A DNA stretch of 64,000 bases, taken from Arachis hypogaea. Taxonomy: Eukaryota; Streptophyta; Magnoliopsida; Fabales; Fabaceae. Below the pieces are notes generated by a model. That model searched no databases. It worked only from the letters and a program-made list of their open reading frames with translations, and was not told the DNA's origin. The DNA lies in contig NC_092050.1 in assembly GCF_003086295.3 (NCBI RefSeq), forward strand, positions 152,836,699 through 152,900,698, given 5' to 3'. The position numbers and the translations under genes were made by a program. Positions within the stretch are counted from its first letter, which is position 1. Each line of letters opens with the position of its first letter. Below, one piece after another: positions 35,021-46,111 of the stretch.

Positions 35021-35801
35021 TGTTTTGTCGATTTTTAGCAAATTGATGGTGGTTCGATATCTAGTGGTCTGGGAGCGAAACCTACTCCTCTGTGCGAGTA
35101 CCAGTTTTCTAGAAGTGCATCAAAAGCGTCTTCAATTAGACCAAATTTAAAAATAAAAATAAAATAAATTTGTAAATTAATAACTAAGACTTAAAAATTG
35201 AAGTTTCGAAAATTAAATAGATAACAAATAAAAAAGATTGCAATGAAATTAAAGAGACACAATAAAAATGCTTTTGATTTGATCCAAGAACTTCAACATA
35301 AAGGATTTAAAGGCAGAAAGATAAATTCATTAAAGAAAATAAAGAACACTTGATGAGTAAAAGTAAAATTAATTGAAATGATAAGTTTACAGAAAGAGTA
35401 AATTAAAAGAAAGAAGAAGATGGAAGGAACCTTACAGAAAATATAACTCGATTGCAAACTCAGGGATTCGCTGGGATGTGAGAGTGCTAGAGTGTTTTTT
35501 CTGAGTAAAAGTTCCAAAGCCATTAACTTCCCGCCGCATAGTTGTAGATATTCTCCATGATCTCCTTGTGCAATAAAAGCCATTAACTTCCCACTTCCAT
35601 AACTGAATCGATCAACTCTTTCGAAAGCCTTACTCAATTCTTCGAATCGAATCTCCTACTCGATTTGACTTGATCAACAAAATATTCAAAATCCACATCA
35701 GCACTGATTATCTCCAACTTAAGCGTACCTTCTCGAAAAACCATACACTTAACTCATTTCTATTCAACTCACTGTTATCGAAAATATTTTCTCAATAAAC
35801 A
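35021..35801 (-). repeat. 5' LTR of Gypsy element 3 with promoter deletion
   Basis: 781 bp. Compared with the 3' LTR, a segment matching 24027-24150 (about 124 nt) is missing and replaced at about 35519-35528 by agccattaac. The same word with its context (aaagccattaacttccc) occurs about 60 bases further on, near 35575. The missing part contains the TATA box. Confidence 0.85.
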
Positions 35802-35806
35802 TTCTG

Positions 35807-36265
35807 TTAATCCCTTTCATCAGGATGTCCGAAAAACAACCCTCTAATGCCAGTTTCAGGTGTAATTACTCCTTCATAATTCTTGATATATAACCTGAAA
35901 TGAAGTTCATGTCATTAGTCATTGGATTTTAGGGAAAGAGAAGATGTTGTAGTTGGAAAGTGTATGGATTAAATTCTCCCTTAATCATATTCTCCCGCAA
36001 TCCCCGGCTTTTCAATTGGCGGCCTCACCACCTCCAAATTATTCATCAAAGTACTACTTTTTTTGCTAATTAACTTTCATTCATTCAAATTATTTAAAAT
36101 GATATCACATGTCTCGTCCTATTTTGAAAGTTTTTTTTTAATTTTTAGCATTTTTTTAAGTTTAGGTTTTGTTAATATGTATTTAAAAAGACTCATTTTA
36201 AGAATATTTTAAAAAATTATTAAATATTATTAAAAACAATTTTTTTTTACTTATTTAATATATTA
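35807..36265. repeat. P450 3'-flank duplicated unit, copy C, first part
   Basis: From about 35980 it matches copy A at 2825-3110 (ggcggcctcacc, then aagtttaggttttgttaata). It is split from its second part at 38302 by the element at 36266-38292. The piece 35807-35980 is not recognised. Confidence 0.65.
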
Positions 36266-36859
36266 AATATACAATAATGCTCCACATCCATGTAAAAAAT
36301 ATATGGATGTTATCCAAGTCATTTTTTCTATACGCGCCTCTTCCAATCTCTAAATCGTTTGTGATTCACACGCTACATATAACGTAAATCTTCTGTTGCA
36401 ACCTAAACTTTCTTCTCTGCTTGCACTTTGTTTCTTTTTTTTCTTCTACTTCTTCTTCTTCTTCTTCTTCTTCTTTCTTGTTCTTGTTCTTGTTCTTTTT
36501 CTTCTCTGCTTGCGTTTTCTTTCTTGTTTTTCTTCTTCTTTACTCGCGTTCTTTGTTATGGATCTGGATTGACTTCAACGTAATAAGTTTCGTCATTCTT
36601 CTTCCTCGTTTTTTTCTTCGATTTGAACTTCTGAATTGAAACAATGAATGAATCAACTTCAAATCAGTTGAATGAGAGCGATTTGGATTATTCTTCCAAA
36701 ACAAATCAATTTGATGAGGTTTGGATTATTTAATTCTGAATCAAATTCAATGGAATGCAATTGCTAATTTTATTTGAATTGAATTGAATGGATAGAGATG
36801 TTCTGAATCTGAATTGAATTGAATTCAATTGAATTGATAATATCTAAATTGTAGACAAA

Positions 36860-37260
36860 GGTGTTTCGAATTTGATTTTGTATAATGGATTATGTTTCGT
36901 TCACTGAGTATTACACAATTGTTTCACCGTGAGTACGTGTTTCGATTCATCATGAAGAAAGCTGTTTGAATTTGATTTTATATAATGGATTATGTTTTGT
37001 TCACTCAGTACTATAGAATTGTTTCACCATAATGACGTTTTCGGTTCATTATGCAGAAAGATGTTTGAATTTGAATTTATATAATGGATTATGTTTTGTT
37101 CACTCACTACTATACAATTGTTTCACCATGAGTACTGTGTTCGGTTCATTATGCAGAAAGCTGTTTGAATTTGATTTTATATATTATATTATGTTTCGTT
37201 CACTCAGTACTATACAATTGTTTCACCATAATGACATGTTCGATTCATTTCTGTTATGCA
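36860..37260. repeat. 100-bp tandem repeat, four copies
   Basis: The landmark tataatggattatgtt recurs at 36881, 36981 and 37080, and as a variant at 37180. Units share ttgtttcacca and gttcattatgcagaaag. Confidence 0.8.
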
Positions 37261-37450
37261 CAATTCAAAACTCTTTCTCCTCACCTTCTACTGCTTTTTC
37301 ACTAGAGAGAGAAGGAGGAAAAGACAAAAAATATAGCAGCAACAACAACGAAAGAATGACGATAAGGAGAAAACACGTAAAGAAGAAGGAACGCAAAAAA
37401 GAAGGAGGAGGAGGAATGCGAAGAAAAAGACGCTCCGTGCGTAAACGAGC

Positions 37451-37518
37451 GTGAGAAGAAGAAGAAGAAGAAGAAGAAGAAGAAGAAGAAGAAGAAGAAG
37501 AAGAAGAAGAAGAAGAAG
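37451..37518. repeat. (GAA)n microsatellite
   Basis: About 22 uninterrupted trinucleotides; a matching (TTC)n run lies at about 36443-36475 in the same element, so the two could pair. Confidence 0.85.
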
Positions 37519-37583
37519 CGCGGGGAAAAGAGAAGAAACGTTAGGCAAGAGCAGTCATTTCGTATGTGTTGGGCACGTGTATT

Positions 37584-38189
37584 TAGGGCTGGCAATATAT
37601 ACTCTACCCGCGGGTACTCAACCCAGACCAACCCGTTCGGGTAGGGTTGTCTACCCTATCCGCTGCGGGTAGGGTAGGGTAGGGTGCAAATTTGCCTGCG
37701 GGTAGGGTAGGATACGGGTTTAGGGTATACCCTACCCTACCCTACCCGCATCCTTAATATATTATATAATATATATGTAAAAGTTATGTATGTAGTGAAG
37801 AAAGTGAGTCTTGTCCTCACAATCTTCTTCTTATAAAAACTTGAAATAATCACTAAGCTAGTTGATGATCATATTATTTGTAATTTTATGTTGAATTTCT
37901 TTAAGATTTTATTGTTTTTAATTTTAATTTGAACTTAGTTTTTTATTTTCTATTTTATTAATATGTGTGAAATTTGGAATGGTTGAATTTTATATTTATT
38001 TGAACATTTTTTTGTTTCTGCGAGTAGGATCGGGTAGGGTAGGGTTTAGAACTTTAGGGTGCGGATAGAGTTAGGGTTGATTCTCAACCCGCGGGTAGAA
38101 TATGATAGAATTTTAAAAAAGTTTTCAACCTTCGGGTAGAGTTAGAGTAGAGTCTAAACCCTACCCTACCCTACCCATTGTCAGCCCTA
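37584..38189. mobile_element. hAT MITE, 606 bp, with exact 8-bp target duplication
   Basis: CGTGTATT flanks it on both sides (37576-37583 and 38190-38197). Ends are TAGGGCTGGCAAT and, reversed, TAGGGCTGACAAT, a standard hAT terminus. Both subterminal parts consist of repeated gggtaggg/accctac words, in inverse orientation at the two ends. No ORF. Confidence 0.9.
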
Positions 38190-38301
38190 CGTGTATTTCA
38201 CGTTTCATTTAATGGTATTAGATTTTTTTGGTGTTGGACCAATTTAGATAAACTTTGATACAAAATTACATGGATGTGTAACATGACCCTTAAATATATT
38301 A

Positions 38302-38732
38302 AAAACTTAATTAAAATTTTTTTATTATTATATTTTTAAAAGATTAAATCCTTGTAATTTCTTTTGGTACGCAAATCTATTGATATTTATTGATGGCCAT
38401 CTGCGTGCCCATCCATTTAACATGGATCACATGCATTAACTTTACATACGTACATACAGATGCATTTTCCGCATATAACATTTAATACTACTTCTGCTCG
38501 GTTCATGGAATGAATGAAATTAGTGCAAACATCCTCATATTCTATAAACAAAATTACAAAGTGCAAGCATATAGATATAAGGTTCATTAAACCACCGTAT
38601 TATTCAGTATCCAACCTTAAACTAAGATATATATTAAAATACATATCAAAATACAAAATATATATTAAAAATTACTTAAACAATATATATATTAATACAC
38701 ATGACATTTGATATTGAAATTCGTTGATGGAA
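38302..38732. repeat. P450 3'-flank duplicated unit, copy C, second part
   Basis: Matches copy A at 3110-3420 over about 300 bases with few changes, for example gcccatccattta and attactacttctgctcggtt region. It runs directly into the stop codon of the P450 gene; the last part (38640-38732) also matches 15550-15876 in the pseudogene copy. Confidence 0.7.
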
Positions 38733-40238
38733 TTAAAATTGTCTTTTTGTTATCATAACCTTCAAGCCATGCTTCATGAGAAGCACAATGGAATGAGCTG
38801 GGGTAGTAGGATGATTTTCCACAACTTGTATACGATAATTGCGCAAAATAGTAGATGCCACCATTTTCATTTGAAGAAAAGACAAGTCTTTACCCAAGCA
38901 TGTCCTTGGTCCTGCATTAAAACTAATAAACTTATAAGATGGAACGTGTATTGTTTCTCCTTTCTCTGAAATCCATCTCTCTGGTTTGAACTCCAAGCAA
39001 TCTTTTCCCCAAATATCTTCAAACCTTCCCATTGCATAAGTAAACAACAAAATAATTGAATTTGGATTAACACAATGACCACTAGGAAGTGTGTCACGTT
39101 TCAATGATTGTTTACGTTCAATAGGAACAGGTGGAAATAGCCTCAAACCTTCACATAGAGCACCATGTAGGTAAACTAGCTTCTTCACATCTTCCATCCC
39201 TAAAATTTCACGTTTTTCTCCGACACCAGCGCCAAAAACTTTTTCGATTTCTTCAAGAATCTTGGCCTCGACTAATGGGTGTGTAGCAACAAGCCAAAAG
39301 AACCATGTAAGAGCTGAAGTTATGGTATCTCTTCCAGCTACAAAAAGATTGAATGCAGCATCTCTTAGAAACTTATCATCATGGACCATTTTGCCCTTTT
39401 CTTCACCCATCACCATCATAGAACTAAGCAAGTCATCACCGCTACTTTTGTTGCATTCATTTAACTCTTGACGCTTAGTTGCAATGCATGAATATAGTAG
39501 TTGGTCAAAAACTTTGCATGCTTTTGTCATCTTCTTCTCCTCACCAATTTGAAGCCACTCTTGAAACTTCCAAACACTTCTTGGAACTATGTGTCTATAG
39601 AATATGGATTCCTCAATTTCGTCAAAAGCCTTCTCAACTTCCACCAATGGAAACTCAATTGAGAGACTCTTAGGATCATACCCCAAAACCATGATGCATG
39701 TTTCGTCGAAAGTTAATCGACTAAACACATCTTGAAGATCCAAAACCTTTCCATGCAACCATGCATGATCAAATATCGGAAGCAAGCTATTAAGAACCTT
39801 CTTTTGAATGGTATTTTCCACCATGGTCTCGAAACTCTTTCGCCGGAACAAGGAATGTTGCAAGGTCCTAATGTATTTCCATGTCTCGGAATCTGAGGCC
39901 ACAATACCATCTCCGAAAGCTTGGAAGATCTCGCGAAACTGGGGACCCTTGACATAGTTGTCAAAGCTTTTGCTCATTATGTGATGGACATTCATGGGGT
40001 CACTAGTGATCATATAGTTCATTTTGGTGAACCATGGCCCCATGAATTCACCGGTGCCACCTTTTCGTCTCAAAACATTTGTTACAAAATCATGGATATG
40101 CCACAAATTGCTAAGGACTTGCGGTAACATACCAAGGATTGGCCAATCTATCAAGAGAGGGGTTCTACAACTTGTTCTACGATGAACAAGATATGAGAAT
40201 AATAGGAGGATTGGTATAATGAGAAACAATATGGCCAT
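38733..40238 (-). CDS. CYP96A: Cytochrome P450, CYP96A type
   Basis: Single-exon gene of 501 codons. I chose ATG 40238 because MAILFLIIPILLLFSYLV is the usual hydrophobic membrane anchor; an in-frame ATG at 40385 lies upstream of the TATA box. The Pro/Trp-containing hinge (LLIDWPILGMLP) follows. I-helix AGRDTIT at 301-307, K-helix EGLR at 363-366, KPERW at 418-422 and heme loop FNAGPRTCLG at 440-449 with ligand Cys447. All P450 key residues are present and the length fits. CYP96A enzymes are endoplasmic-reticulum monooxygenases of the CYP86 clan that act on long-chain aliphatics; Arabidopsis CYP96A15 hydroxylates wax alkanes in mid-chain. The substrate here is unknown. The I-helix has Arg-Asp-Thr, usual in this clan. 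The neighbouring pseudogene (15877-21784) is its closest relative in the window. Confidence 0.92.
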   Translation of the reverse strand: MAILFLIIPILLLFSYLVHRRTSCRTPLLIDWPILGMLPQVLSNLWHIHDFVTNVLRRKGGTGEFMGPWFTKMNYMITSDPMNVHHIMSKSFDNYVKGPQFREIFQAFGDGIVASDSETWKYIRTLQHSLFRRKSFETMVENTIQKKVLNSLLPIFDHAWLHGKVLDLQDVFSRLTFDETCIMVLGYDPKSLSIEFPLVEVEKAFDEIEESIFYRHIVPRSVWKFQEWLQIGEEKKMTKACKVFDQLLYSCIATKRQELNECNKSSGDDLLSSMMVMGEEKGKMVHDDKFLRDAAFNLFVAGRDTITSALTWFFWLVATHPLVEAKILEEIEKVFGAGVGEKREILGMEDVKKLVYLHGALCEGLRLFPPVPIERKQSLKRDTLPSGHCVNPNSIILLFTYAMGRFEDIWGKDCLEFKPERWISEKGETIHVPSYKFISFNAGPRTCLGKDLSFLQMKMVASTILRNYRIQVVENHPTTPAHSIVLLMKHGLKVMITKRQF

Positions 40239-40334
40239 TTGGAAAGTATAATTTGTGGATCGGATAGGGTTATGCAACTCTTTTTTATATTTGTTGTGTA
40301 TGTATGTTGATGAACTCTTGCCACGGCCCACGGG

Positions 40335-40345
40335 GATATATATAG
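40335..40345 (-). promoter_or_regulatory. TATA box of the P450 gene
   Basis: CTATATATATC on the minus strand, about 100 bases before ATG 40238, implying a leader of about 70 bases. Confidence 0.55.
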
Positions 40346-40385
40346 ATGGAAGATTGTATGTAAGTAGGATATAGATTCTTCCCAT

Positions 40386-42317
40386 TTGTTTAATAGTAAT
40401 ATATTTTTTTTAGATTTAATTATTTTATAATAAAATTTATTAAAAATAAAAATGACGGAGGAAATATTTATCTTATGAAAATATACTCGAGAAGTTCTAA
40501 CAAATAAAGTTTTATTGGAAAGCTAAGCTGTTCAATCTTAAACATGGATGCTGCTAAATGATTCATCTCCTAGCCATGGAACCTGATAATGACAATTTTC
40601 GTGCCTTGACTTTATCTTCCTCGACCATATCTACTATCTAACCAAACTTAATGCTATGGAGTATGGACAATGGTTGTGTATTTGATTTTTCGATTTTTAA
40701 AATTTTAAAAAATATAAAAAAAAAAATTAAATAGTTAATATTAACTATTTTTTTTTTTAATTTTTGAAACATTTAGAATTTATGATATAAAATTTAAAAT
40801 GATAAACGTCATTTTTTGTCTCTAGTTATTATTTTTGAAACATTTAGAATTTTTTTCTATTGTTGTTAAATAATAGGAATCTAACCTTATTTTAGTAGAC
40901 TACTAATTTCAAGGTTTAATAGGTAATAATAAGATATTTAACAATTAGAACACTAAGGTATAGAATTTAGTGTTATTTATAATAAATTAGAAGGGTGAAT
41001 TAAAACTTTTAATGGAATGATAATATTATTTTTTTAAAAGATTCCACCTATATGAATATAGGAGTGGTGCCACTCTAATAAAAAATTTTAGCGGTTTTAT
41101 TCTCATAAATATTCATGAAACCATGATGAGCACAAGGTCATATAAGTGTTTAAAATTATAGACTCTTGAACTTGGAAGGTATAAGTAACATATGAAATAT
41201 ATGTTTAATCGATTAAACATCTATTATTTCATTAAAATTTTAAAATTTATACTAAAAGAATGTTTAATTTTAGTGGCACATTTTTTATACATATACTTTA
41301 TGATATTTAAAATTTTGTAAATAATGAGGGATTAAAAAATATTTATAAATTTGATTAATTAATATAATCATTAATGTTATTAATATTAATAATTAGTTAC
41401 CAACCATTTATAGATTGTCAATTATAATAATGGTACATAGTATCATTTTGCTAAAGGGATACAACTCTTTAAGAATTGTATATGTTTAAAATATTATATC
41501 TATTGGCTAAAATGACATAACTCTTTAAGAATGGTGTCTGTTTAAAACATTGTACTTATTGACAATAAAAGAATCACAATAATTTACGTACGTGACAAAT
41601 TATAATTACTATACATGTACAATAGATATAAATAAAATCCTTGTCCACTGTTTATACATACTAATTAAGTGTGTATTTTAACTATTATAAGATTTTTTTG
41701 TTTAAAAGAGTTAAAAAAATTTTATTATTGCTAATTAAAAATTTTTTAGGTTTTATTATATCTTAAAAGAATATTGTCATTAATTCTACAAAAATTAAAT
41801 ATAAAAATATAAATATCTTTAAAAAAAACCATATAATTATATCTTAAAACCATTTTTATATATCCAACAATTTGTCACATATTCACTAAATTCATTAAAT
41901 AAATTAAAAGCGTGATTAAAATTTTTTATTATTATATTTTAAAAATCCTTGTTATATTTTTAGGTACGCAAATCTATATATTGATATTTATTGATGGCCA
42001 TCCATTGAACACGGGGCACATTCATTTTACATGCGTCATACGTATTTATCCCCATAACATTTAATACTACTTCAGTACTACTTCTGCTCGATTCATGGAA
42101 TAGATGAAATTTGTGCAATTAAATATCATAAAAACCAAATAATGTAAGTTATTATTAAATACTTTGAGGATAAAACAAAAATATTTATTCTTTTTAATCA
42201 ATTTATGTCACATAGGATAAAATAATTTTATTATAAATACTTGTTAATAACTTATTATTCAATTAATACATTCGTATAAGAATTATAATTTACATCAAAA
42301 GTGAGTTAAGTTTTAAA
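40386..42317. other. Intergenic with P450 3'-flank unit, copy D
   Basis: No gene. About 41905-42130 matches the flank repeat (tacgcaaatctat, tgatatttattgatggccatc, catttaatactacttc), a more diverged fourth copy with no P450 gene directly beside it. The next P450 gene on that side is at 58012, beyond a transposon and a retrotransposon. Confidence 0.55.
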
Positions 42318-44605
42318 ATAGCCTTTAAAATCGGCCTCATGCATTAAAATCGTCTCTAAAAATCTAATTACATTAATTACGTCTCTAAAATTGACAAAAA
42401 TACACCACATTAGTCTTTGACTCATTTAATTTTTTTATATACTGTGCATGCTGATGTGGCCTTAACGACGTGAATCATTAGCGATACGTGTCACTTCATA
42501 ATTTAGTCACGTGTAATAATATGATGACAGGTCGTGACACATAATATGTTGATATGGACAAGTATATCACATGTACTATTTTATCATGTATTAGCTTGTG
42601 TCACGTATCGCAACATTATTCGTTCACATGTCATCTACTATGTCATCATTGTAGATATACTAAATTGGTTCTTGACTTTGAATTAAGTAACTAATTTTAG
42701 TACCTTAAATTGAATATCGTGTATCAAATTAGTCCTTTCACTAATTTTTTTTCTTTTTTTTTTGGTATGAATTCAAAATTCTTAATATCTTTGAATGCTC
42801 TAATTTTAATTATACAAATTTTCTTTCATAGTAATTTAATACTTATAATTACGCAATGTGAGATAACTTTTCATGCAGTAGGAAAAAAATTACACTCACT
42901 TTAGATAAGAACATCAATTTAGATGACTAAGTTATCACCTCTTCCTATAAATATCCCCACAAATTTAAATATTTCTCAACCCAATTTTTACATAAATTAA
43001 TTTAAACTCTTGCTGACTTAGCCATCGAAATTTCATATAGGTACCTCCAACTGCAAGCTACACTCTTGCTGTCATCTCTGACTTCCTTTATTTAGTCCAT
43101 TTATATATAATCGGTTTAAGTTATGTCTGGCAACAATGATTATGTTTTTTAATAAAAGAATTATATGATTGGTTTAAAAAATATATTTTTTAATTCCAAA
43201 AAACGTGTATTTCATATTTTATAGAAATCGGAAAAAATAAAAAATGTGTATTTTGATTCTTGATTTCTTGTTAAAAGTACGCGTGTTTATTTTGACAAAA
43301 AAAAGTGTGTTTAATCAATCAAATAATTTTTTTAAAATAACATACTTATATATTACAAAATTTATCAATGTTAAATTATTGTAAAAAATTTATATAACTA
43401 AAACTAAAATTTTAAAAATATTTTATAAAAATACTTGCATATAAATGACATATAAAAAAATAGAATTGAAATTAGTGCATCCTAAGATATTAAAAATTTT
43501 GAATTAAAAATATTAAAAAAGTTTGTGAAGGAATTAATTTGATGCTAGAAGACCATGAGAATTTATTGTTTTTACTATGATGCAAGGACACTGACACGGA
43601 CACGCACGAGACACGACACGATACGGGACATGCCGACACGCGAATTTTAAAATTTTACATAACACAGGGACACGCATACATATAAAATATAAAGTAATTT
43701 TTCGATAAATTATAATGATATTTTGATATTTTATTGATATTAAAATATAAATTAAAATTTTTAATTATTTTTAATGTCTTATTTTAATTATATCAAGTAT
43801 TTAAAATATTTTTATTTTAATAAATAATAATATATACTATATCTAAATTTATTTTAAGAATATATGTTAAGAATAAGAGTGGACACGCTGACACGTGATG
43901 ATATTTAGATTTGTCCAAGCATATCCAAAGAAGAATTTTTTTTTTATTAAGATACGGTTGGACACAGCAGACACGCGTGTTAGACAAGAGTCGGTGAGTG
44001 TCGTTTCCAAAATGTGTCCGACATGCGGACACGGCAACTCAGCGAAGTGTCCATACTTCATAGGTTTTTAGCCATTACTTTTAGCCATAAATTTCTTTAG
44101 TTTAGCAATTCAACAATATATTTTAACCCACACTTTTAAATATTGATGACTAATTAATGGTCAAAAATAATAAATTCTGATAGTCCTCTATTATTTATCT
44201 TTGGTGCACGACTTTTAATTTTAGAGATCAAAATGAGTCACTTAATACAAAATTAGAGATCAATTTATATAGTACATCTATAATAATAATATGTAAACGA
44301 ATAATATTACAACACGTGATATAAGTTGACACATAATTAAATAATATTATGACATGTGGTACATCGATCCGTTCACATCGATACATCACCGATACATCAC
44401 GTATCAGTATTATATCATTTTACGTGATCAATCATGAAGTAATATATATCACTAATGATCTACGTTATTAAATTATATTAACACACTATTAATAAAAAAT
44501 AGATCAATGACTAACGTAAAATATTTTTATCAATTTTACAGACATAATAATTAATGCAATTGAAGTTTCAAAAACAATTTTAATGCAGGACGGTAATTTT
44601 ATAAA
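42318..44605. mobile_element. Long-TIR non-autonomous DNA element, 2.3 kb
   Basis: About 42345-42520 matches the reverse complement of about 44440-44590 (for example tgcattaaaatcgtctct against tgcattaaaattgttttt, then attaattacgtctctaaaattga against attaattattatgtctgtaaaattga); weaker similarity extends further in. Exact ends and target duplication are not resolved. No transposase. Contains a nested MITE. Confidence 0.6.
43575..44063. mobile_element. MITE rich in gacac words, nested
   Basis: Left end ctatgatgcaaggacactga and reversed right end ctatgaagtatggacactt are inverted repeats, flanked by gtttttac and gtttttag. The two subterminal parts carry many acacg/cgtgt words. This looks like a known plant hAT-type MITE family. 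No ORF. Confidence 0.65.
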
Positions 44606-46106
44606 CTATTGTAGAGCTTCTGGTCACAAATTATTGTAAAGCTTAACTCCACCAAAAACACCTAATAATTCTTTATAATATATCAAACTGTCTCGTATTA
44701 AGTCCAAAAAAAAAAAAAAAACCTCATAAATACCGCATTGAATTTATTTATTATTTGATACAATAATTTTATCATTAATTTAAGTCATATATACAGCAGC
44801 CTAGAAGCTAAGTAAGCCGGCCTAAGTGATATCACCAAAAAATTAGGTTTTAGGTTTTAGGTCTTTCTCTATTTCTCTAATTATGAAAAGCCCATATATT
44901 TAATAGAAACTAAATTTCTTTAAACCTAATTTTAATATGAGATAATGTTACAAATAATATAAATCTTAATTTTATTAGTCGAATCATCACTACTGATCGA
45001 TGAATATGAAATCCTACAAACTTTAATTTAATTTACATCCTGTGTATGTAAGGCCAACTTTTACAATTGATAGCCATTGAGTTAGTTGATGATCCAAGTT
45101 TCAACTGAATCTTGAGTCTTGACATCATTTTTAAATTTCCATGCATCAAGAGAGAAGTGTATTAAATATATCCTTTTAATATATTTTTAAATTATTATTC
45201 CTTTTAAACTATTATATATCTCTATATAATAGTTTAATAAATTTTGCAATAAGTAATTTTATGGTGTACTCTTAAGTATATTTACATCTCTCTCACACAA
45301 GTTTGCATGAATTGAGTGTTATTTTTGTCGTAAAATTATTTATTTTAAAAGTTTAACATGATAAACAAAGATAAATTAAATAATTTCTTTTGTTTAAAAG
45401 TAATTATTATTTGGTCACTTTAATATATTAAAAATTAATATATAGATATACATTTTAAAAGTAAAAATGAAATCAATTTATAACCAAAGGAATAATAAAT
45501 TCTCTTCACTTTGGATGATTGCATCTAGCTTTTATTGTAGCGAGGGTAGTTGATCAAGTGAGATTTTTTTTTTCTTTTATGATAAATAATGTGGATTGAA
45601 GAAATTTTATTCGTTGAAGATTCAAGACCTAAAAATAAAGTGGTTGGAGATTAGACACGTTGTCACGACTAGATATTAGACTTCTTATAACTTTTTTTTC
45701 AGTTAATATTAGCTAATTATTTTAAATTTTAGAGTTTAAATCATAAACCTTAATTTTAGATTTCAAATTATAAACTTTAAAAACAGTAGTTAATATTGAT
45801 TAACTAAAAAATAATTTTTTTTATTTTTTTAATTAATGAACATGGCAAAAAAAAAGAAGACTAAATGATATATTCAATCAATTTGACAATTTCATTCACC
45901 ACTGATGATAATATCAATTGAGCACATTGAATTTGTGGAAACCAATTAATCAAAGGTGGGGTTGTTGTTCATAAACTGTCCCAAGGCCACCCCTTATTGA
46001 TTAATGACCAATCAATAATGCATTTGGTGAATCAACATGCACCTATATATATAGATTCTTTACCTGCAATATATAATTTTGAACAATAATAATAAAAAAA
46101 AAGTTA
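44606..46106. other. Intergenic, AT-rich
   Basis: No gene, RNA or repeat recognised. It ends at the target duplication of the Copia element. Confidence 0.4.
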
Positions 46107-46111
46107 ATTAT

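Larger units (their letters stand above)
23530..35801 (-). mobile_element. Ty3/Gypsy element 3, complete but degenerate, 12.3 kb
   Basis: Flanked by a perfect 5-bp target duplication TTCTG (23525-23529 and 35802-35806). LTRs at 23530-24426 (3') and 35021-35801 (5'). On the minus strand follow primer site, gag fragments, protease fragment, one long RT-RNase H frame and a broken integrase. A broken extra ORF with a plant mobile domain lies on the plus strand between integrase and 3' LTR. The arrangement is that of the Tat/Ogre lineage. The 5' LTR has lost its TATA box, and gag, protease and integrase are damaged, so the copy is dead. Confidence 0.9.
36266..38292. mobile_element. 2.0-kb DNA element with 9-bp target duplication
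   Basis: Flanked by AATATATTA (36257-36265 and 38293-38301); copies A and C show the uninterrupted site aatatattaaaaac. The subterminal inverted repeat is cacatccatgta on both sides. The interior has (TTC)n near 36440-36475, four 100-bp tandem repeats (36860-37260), a purine-rich segment ending in (GAA)n, and a nested hAT MITE. No transposase. The 9-bp duplication suggests a Mutator-like non-autonomous element. Confidence 0.7.

Noticed and set aside
37302..37631. Leu- or Phe-rich ORFs on the minus strand
   Set aside because: They arise from the (GAA)n tract and have no sequence apart from simple repeats.
37584..38189. Telomere repeat tract
   Set aside because: The words are gggta with irregular spacing, not the plant telomere TTTAGGG, and they lie inside a hAT MITE with exact target duplication.
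38733..40385. 550-codon P450 frame starting at 40385
   Set aside because: The extra 49 codons include the TATA box and upstream DNA; the paralogue begins at the Met that matches 40238.
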